Source: Streptomyces sp. AC550_RSS872 (GTDB taxonomy: Bacteria; Actinomycetota; Actinomycetes; Streptomycetales; Streptomycetaceae). From it: a stretch of DNA of 64,000 bases. The notes below the pieces were generated by a model. That model saw only the letters and a program-made list of their open reading frames with translations. It had not been told where the DNA came from and searched no databases. Shown piece by piece: positions 63,901-64,000 of the stretch (position 1 is the stretch's first letter; each line of letters opens with the position of its first letter). The stretch is taken from NCBI RefSeq assembly GCF_019049285.1, contig NZ_JAGMUL010000062.1, positions 62,001 to 126,000 of the forward strand, in the 5' to 3' direction. Made by a program: the position numbers and the translations under genes.

Positions 63901-64000
63901 CGACCTCCAGCGCGGCCTGCGCGAGCGGCTGCCCCAGTCCATGATCCCCAGCGGGTTCGTCCTCCTGCCCGACCTGCCGCGCACCGCCCACGGCAAGGTC
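57977..64000 (+). CDS. lipo-initiating NRPS: FAAL-ACP-C-A with luciferase-like monooxygenase inserted in A (3' truncated)
   Basis: 2008 codons are visible and the frame runs out of the window. Order: fatty acyl-AMP ligase, about 1-575 (YTSGSTGTPKG, WLPPYHDMGLIGG, NGAEPVRADV: true FAAL signatures); ACP, Ser about 618 in LGLDSLDLL; C, about 683-1110 (HHIVADFWS); A, from about 1150 (YTSGSTGVPKG, FDISVLEL). At about 1378 A is interrupted by a ~350-residue luciferase-like monooxygenase (VWTPERHFHEFG, VAEEWSLVDNISGGRAG) ending about 1731. A then resumes (LQATPSAMRLM, NMYGPTETTIW, VRGHRIELGDIEAVL) and the window stops inside motif A10 (TAHGKV). The pocket reads DILQLGMIWK, 9 of 10 identical to the glycine code. 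A4-A5 insertion of such a domain in a glycine A domain is known from MtaG of myxothiazol, where it hydroxylates the alpha carbon. The ATG is weakly preceded by GGAAGGACC. Confidence 0.92.
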   Translation, partial: MNSGRPASRIADSLTGLLLRRSAEQPDSVAYTFLERDSEVSWTYGELDARAREIGATLQRHCAPGERVVLVLPPGLDYVASFFGCLYAGVIAVPVYPPNGAGLVRSLSRLEAIVSDARPTAALTLGAVAAQRDAFAESNPLLGTLRWIGVDTDVAPEADWRPVPVPRDALAFLQYTSGSTGTPKGVMVSHSNLLHNGADIERFFQLTPDSKTVIWLPPYHDMGLIGGILQPLYTGYPTVLMAPMAFAADPLRWLRTISDHRATTSGGPNFGYELCLRKISPEQLEGLDLSCWQVAFNGAEPVRADVMDAFADFLAPTGFRREAFYPCYGLAEGTLIVTGGSPKAAPVVRETEGADPVVGCGQPSPEQELAIVDPETRRRRVDGEVGEIWVSGPSVAQGYWERPETSAEVFGARIEGSGEGPFLRTGDLGYVVDGELFVSGRIKDLIILRGVNHYPQDIEYTAFRSHPALRHNGGACFTIPVDGQEVLVVTHEAERVHRDADVREVAAAVRAAVGENHLIAPYAFALVRPGRLPRTSSGKIQRFAAREQYLAGTLTVLGVHEYGQDDATEASAAAVAEPAPARTPEAVEAFLRAGVARRTGGDPDALDLGMSGPALGLDSLDLLEIQHEVEKAFGVELGYEAMHGAPVRDVLTTVAAAVEAARDMAGPDATGPDAPPAASPDELSHGERGLWFLDHVTGCGPAYNIAGAVRLPDDVDPAALHRALDQVVERHTALRTSYSAGDGQPVRRIDAERKVVLDRTDVADDAPDALEDLLADAAAEPFDLTEGPLVRARLCAGADGRRVLLLVMHHIVADFWSMSLVVDELARCYRAVLTGTAAQLPPAGDYADFVAAQKRYTQSPEGEAAAAFWGERLGGELPVLELPTDRPRPPVQTYRGDTHDFTVDAELLGGLTALARQSGTTLYTALLCAFEVLLHRYSGQTDILVGSPVSGRGRPAYADTVGYFVNPVVIRGDLGGDPVFRELLARFSRTVSESLAHQTYPFGLLAEQLQAGRDPARSPVFQAMFIHHQAPSRFPGDLAAVATGHGTRPFTVAGLDLAPVHVPQRTAQFDLTMIVAEHGDGLVGRVQFNADLFDRATVADLADNFRTLLAGITADPDRPLSALPLLSEEKSRRVLVDWNDTALDLPGELCVHEEFEAAAARTPDAVAVVFRSALLTYGELSEASDRLARELVGRGVGAESRVGICLDRSPELVVAMLGVLKAGGAYVPLDPDYPRDRLDVVVSDARLDLLVTRRRVAHRVAEGGVPLLDVDTVLAAPDGQTGCPAGRASADNAAYLLYTSGSTGVPKGVVVTHRNVGNFFAAMDQKVGCGTDDTMLAVTNAGFDISVLELLWTLTRGAKVVLAEDVLSRQAAPAAPAKPVDFSLFFFASDARSGTDDAGRRYDLVFDSARFADEHGFTAVWTPERHFHEFGGLYPNPSVLSAAIAAVTRNVAVRAGSVVLPLHSPVRVAEEWSLVDNISGGRAGVAFASGWHADDFVFFPERYEDRKEQMFRDIDTVQRLWRGETVSLPGGTGKPVDVAIRPAPLQPALPTWITAAGSPDTFARAGAIGANVLTHLLGQTVEQVAENVRRYREARLQHGHDPDAGVVTLMLHTFLGDDVEAVKEQVREPFTAYLRSSVGLIENLVRTLGLPVDLAAMSKADMDDLLEFAFNRYFDTGALFGTPESVRPLIERCAEAGVDEIACLVDFGLPRQTVLDGLPALDQVRRRSGRETATDAGTAGDEDRSLAGQIAAWRPTLLQATPSAMRLMALDKAAVSGLASLRALLLGGEALPPDLARELREQLPARLINMYGPTETTIWSATHEVTAVEEMVPLGGPIANTQIHIVDDGLRPVPVGVAGELVIGGAGLARGYWGRPDATAEKFVPNPFTRTPGARLYRTGDLARYRPDGRVEFLGRIDRQVKVRGHRIELGDIEAVLAAREDVREAVVIAQRESSAGTRLVACVVAADGAAPSARDLQRGLRERLPQSMIPSGFVLLPDLPRTAHGKV

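Overview
The window is high-GC actinobacterial DNA, almost certainly Streptomyces. The signs are strong third-position G/C, GTG/TTG starts, very rare TTA leucine codons, and a dispersed intergenic repeat typical of the genus. It falls into three parts: a housekeeping block (1-8.9 kb), a scarred junction with broken mobile DNA followed by a few secreted-protein genes (8.9-15.5 kb), and a large hybrid NRPS/PKS gene cluster (15.5 kb to beyond the right edge).

Housekeeping block: the 3' part of kdpD, then kdpE, an OB-fold protein, a DUF3159 membrane protein, a convergent pair of TrkA-type K+ channel regulators, an APC-family permease and a TrmA/RlmD-type RNA methyltransferase. After the methyltransferase come an 11-bp tandem repeat, a perfect 24-bp inverted repeat, a helicase-associated-domain remnant and a broken IS701-type transposase. 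Next are a PBP4-type D-Ala-D-Ala carboxypeptidase, a secreted protein-arginine deiminase and an NTF2/SnoaL-like lipoprotein.

Biosynthetic cluster: a leftward unit carries an AvtA-like aminotransferase, an MFS exporter and a 3608-residue synthetase (acyl ligase-ACP-KS-AT-ACP-luciferase-like monooxygenase-C-A-PCP-C). A rightward unit starts after a 0.9-kb leader region. It encodes a carrier-like protein without the phosphopantetheine serine, a 44-residue peptide, a free-standing A domain, a free-standing C domain, a P450, A-PCP-C, A-PCP, a thioesterase-like protein and PCP-TE with a cysteine nucleophile. A type II thioesterase faces it. The next rightward unit holds a KS-AT-DH-KR-ACP polyketide synthase split inside KR, a 3-hydroxyacyl-CoA dehydrogenase, an extender-type ACP, a CocE/NonD hydrolase fused to a TubC docking domain, and a class-II-synthetase-like amino acid:carrier-protein ligase. 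A leftward aldo/keto reductase-JAMM pair, an Sfp-type PPTase, a zinc-ribbon/HTH protein, an acyl-CoA dehydrogenase and a second lipo-initiating NRPS follow. That last NRPS (FAAL-ACP-C-A, with a luciferase-like monooxygenase inserted in a glycine-type A domain) runs off the window.

How the genes may work together (inference): two acyl-activating loading modules start assembly. Dehydrogenase, ACP, acyl-CoA dehydrogenase and aa:CP ligase look like an aminomalonyl-ACP extender pathway in which a tRNA-synthetase-like ligase replaces the usual serine A domain. Readable A-domain pockets suggest Pro-like, Gly, Leu and Gly. The two flavin monooxygenase domains and the P450 suggest several on-line hydroxylations. 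TTA codons in the PPTase, the JAMM protein, the serine-less carrier and a leader ORF point to bldA (developmental) control. No cluster-situated activator of a familiar family and no MbtH protein are visible in the window.
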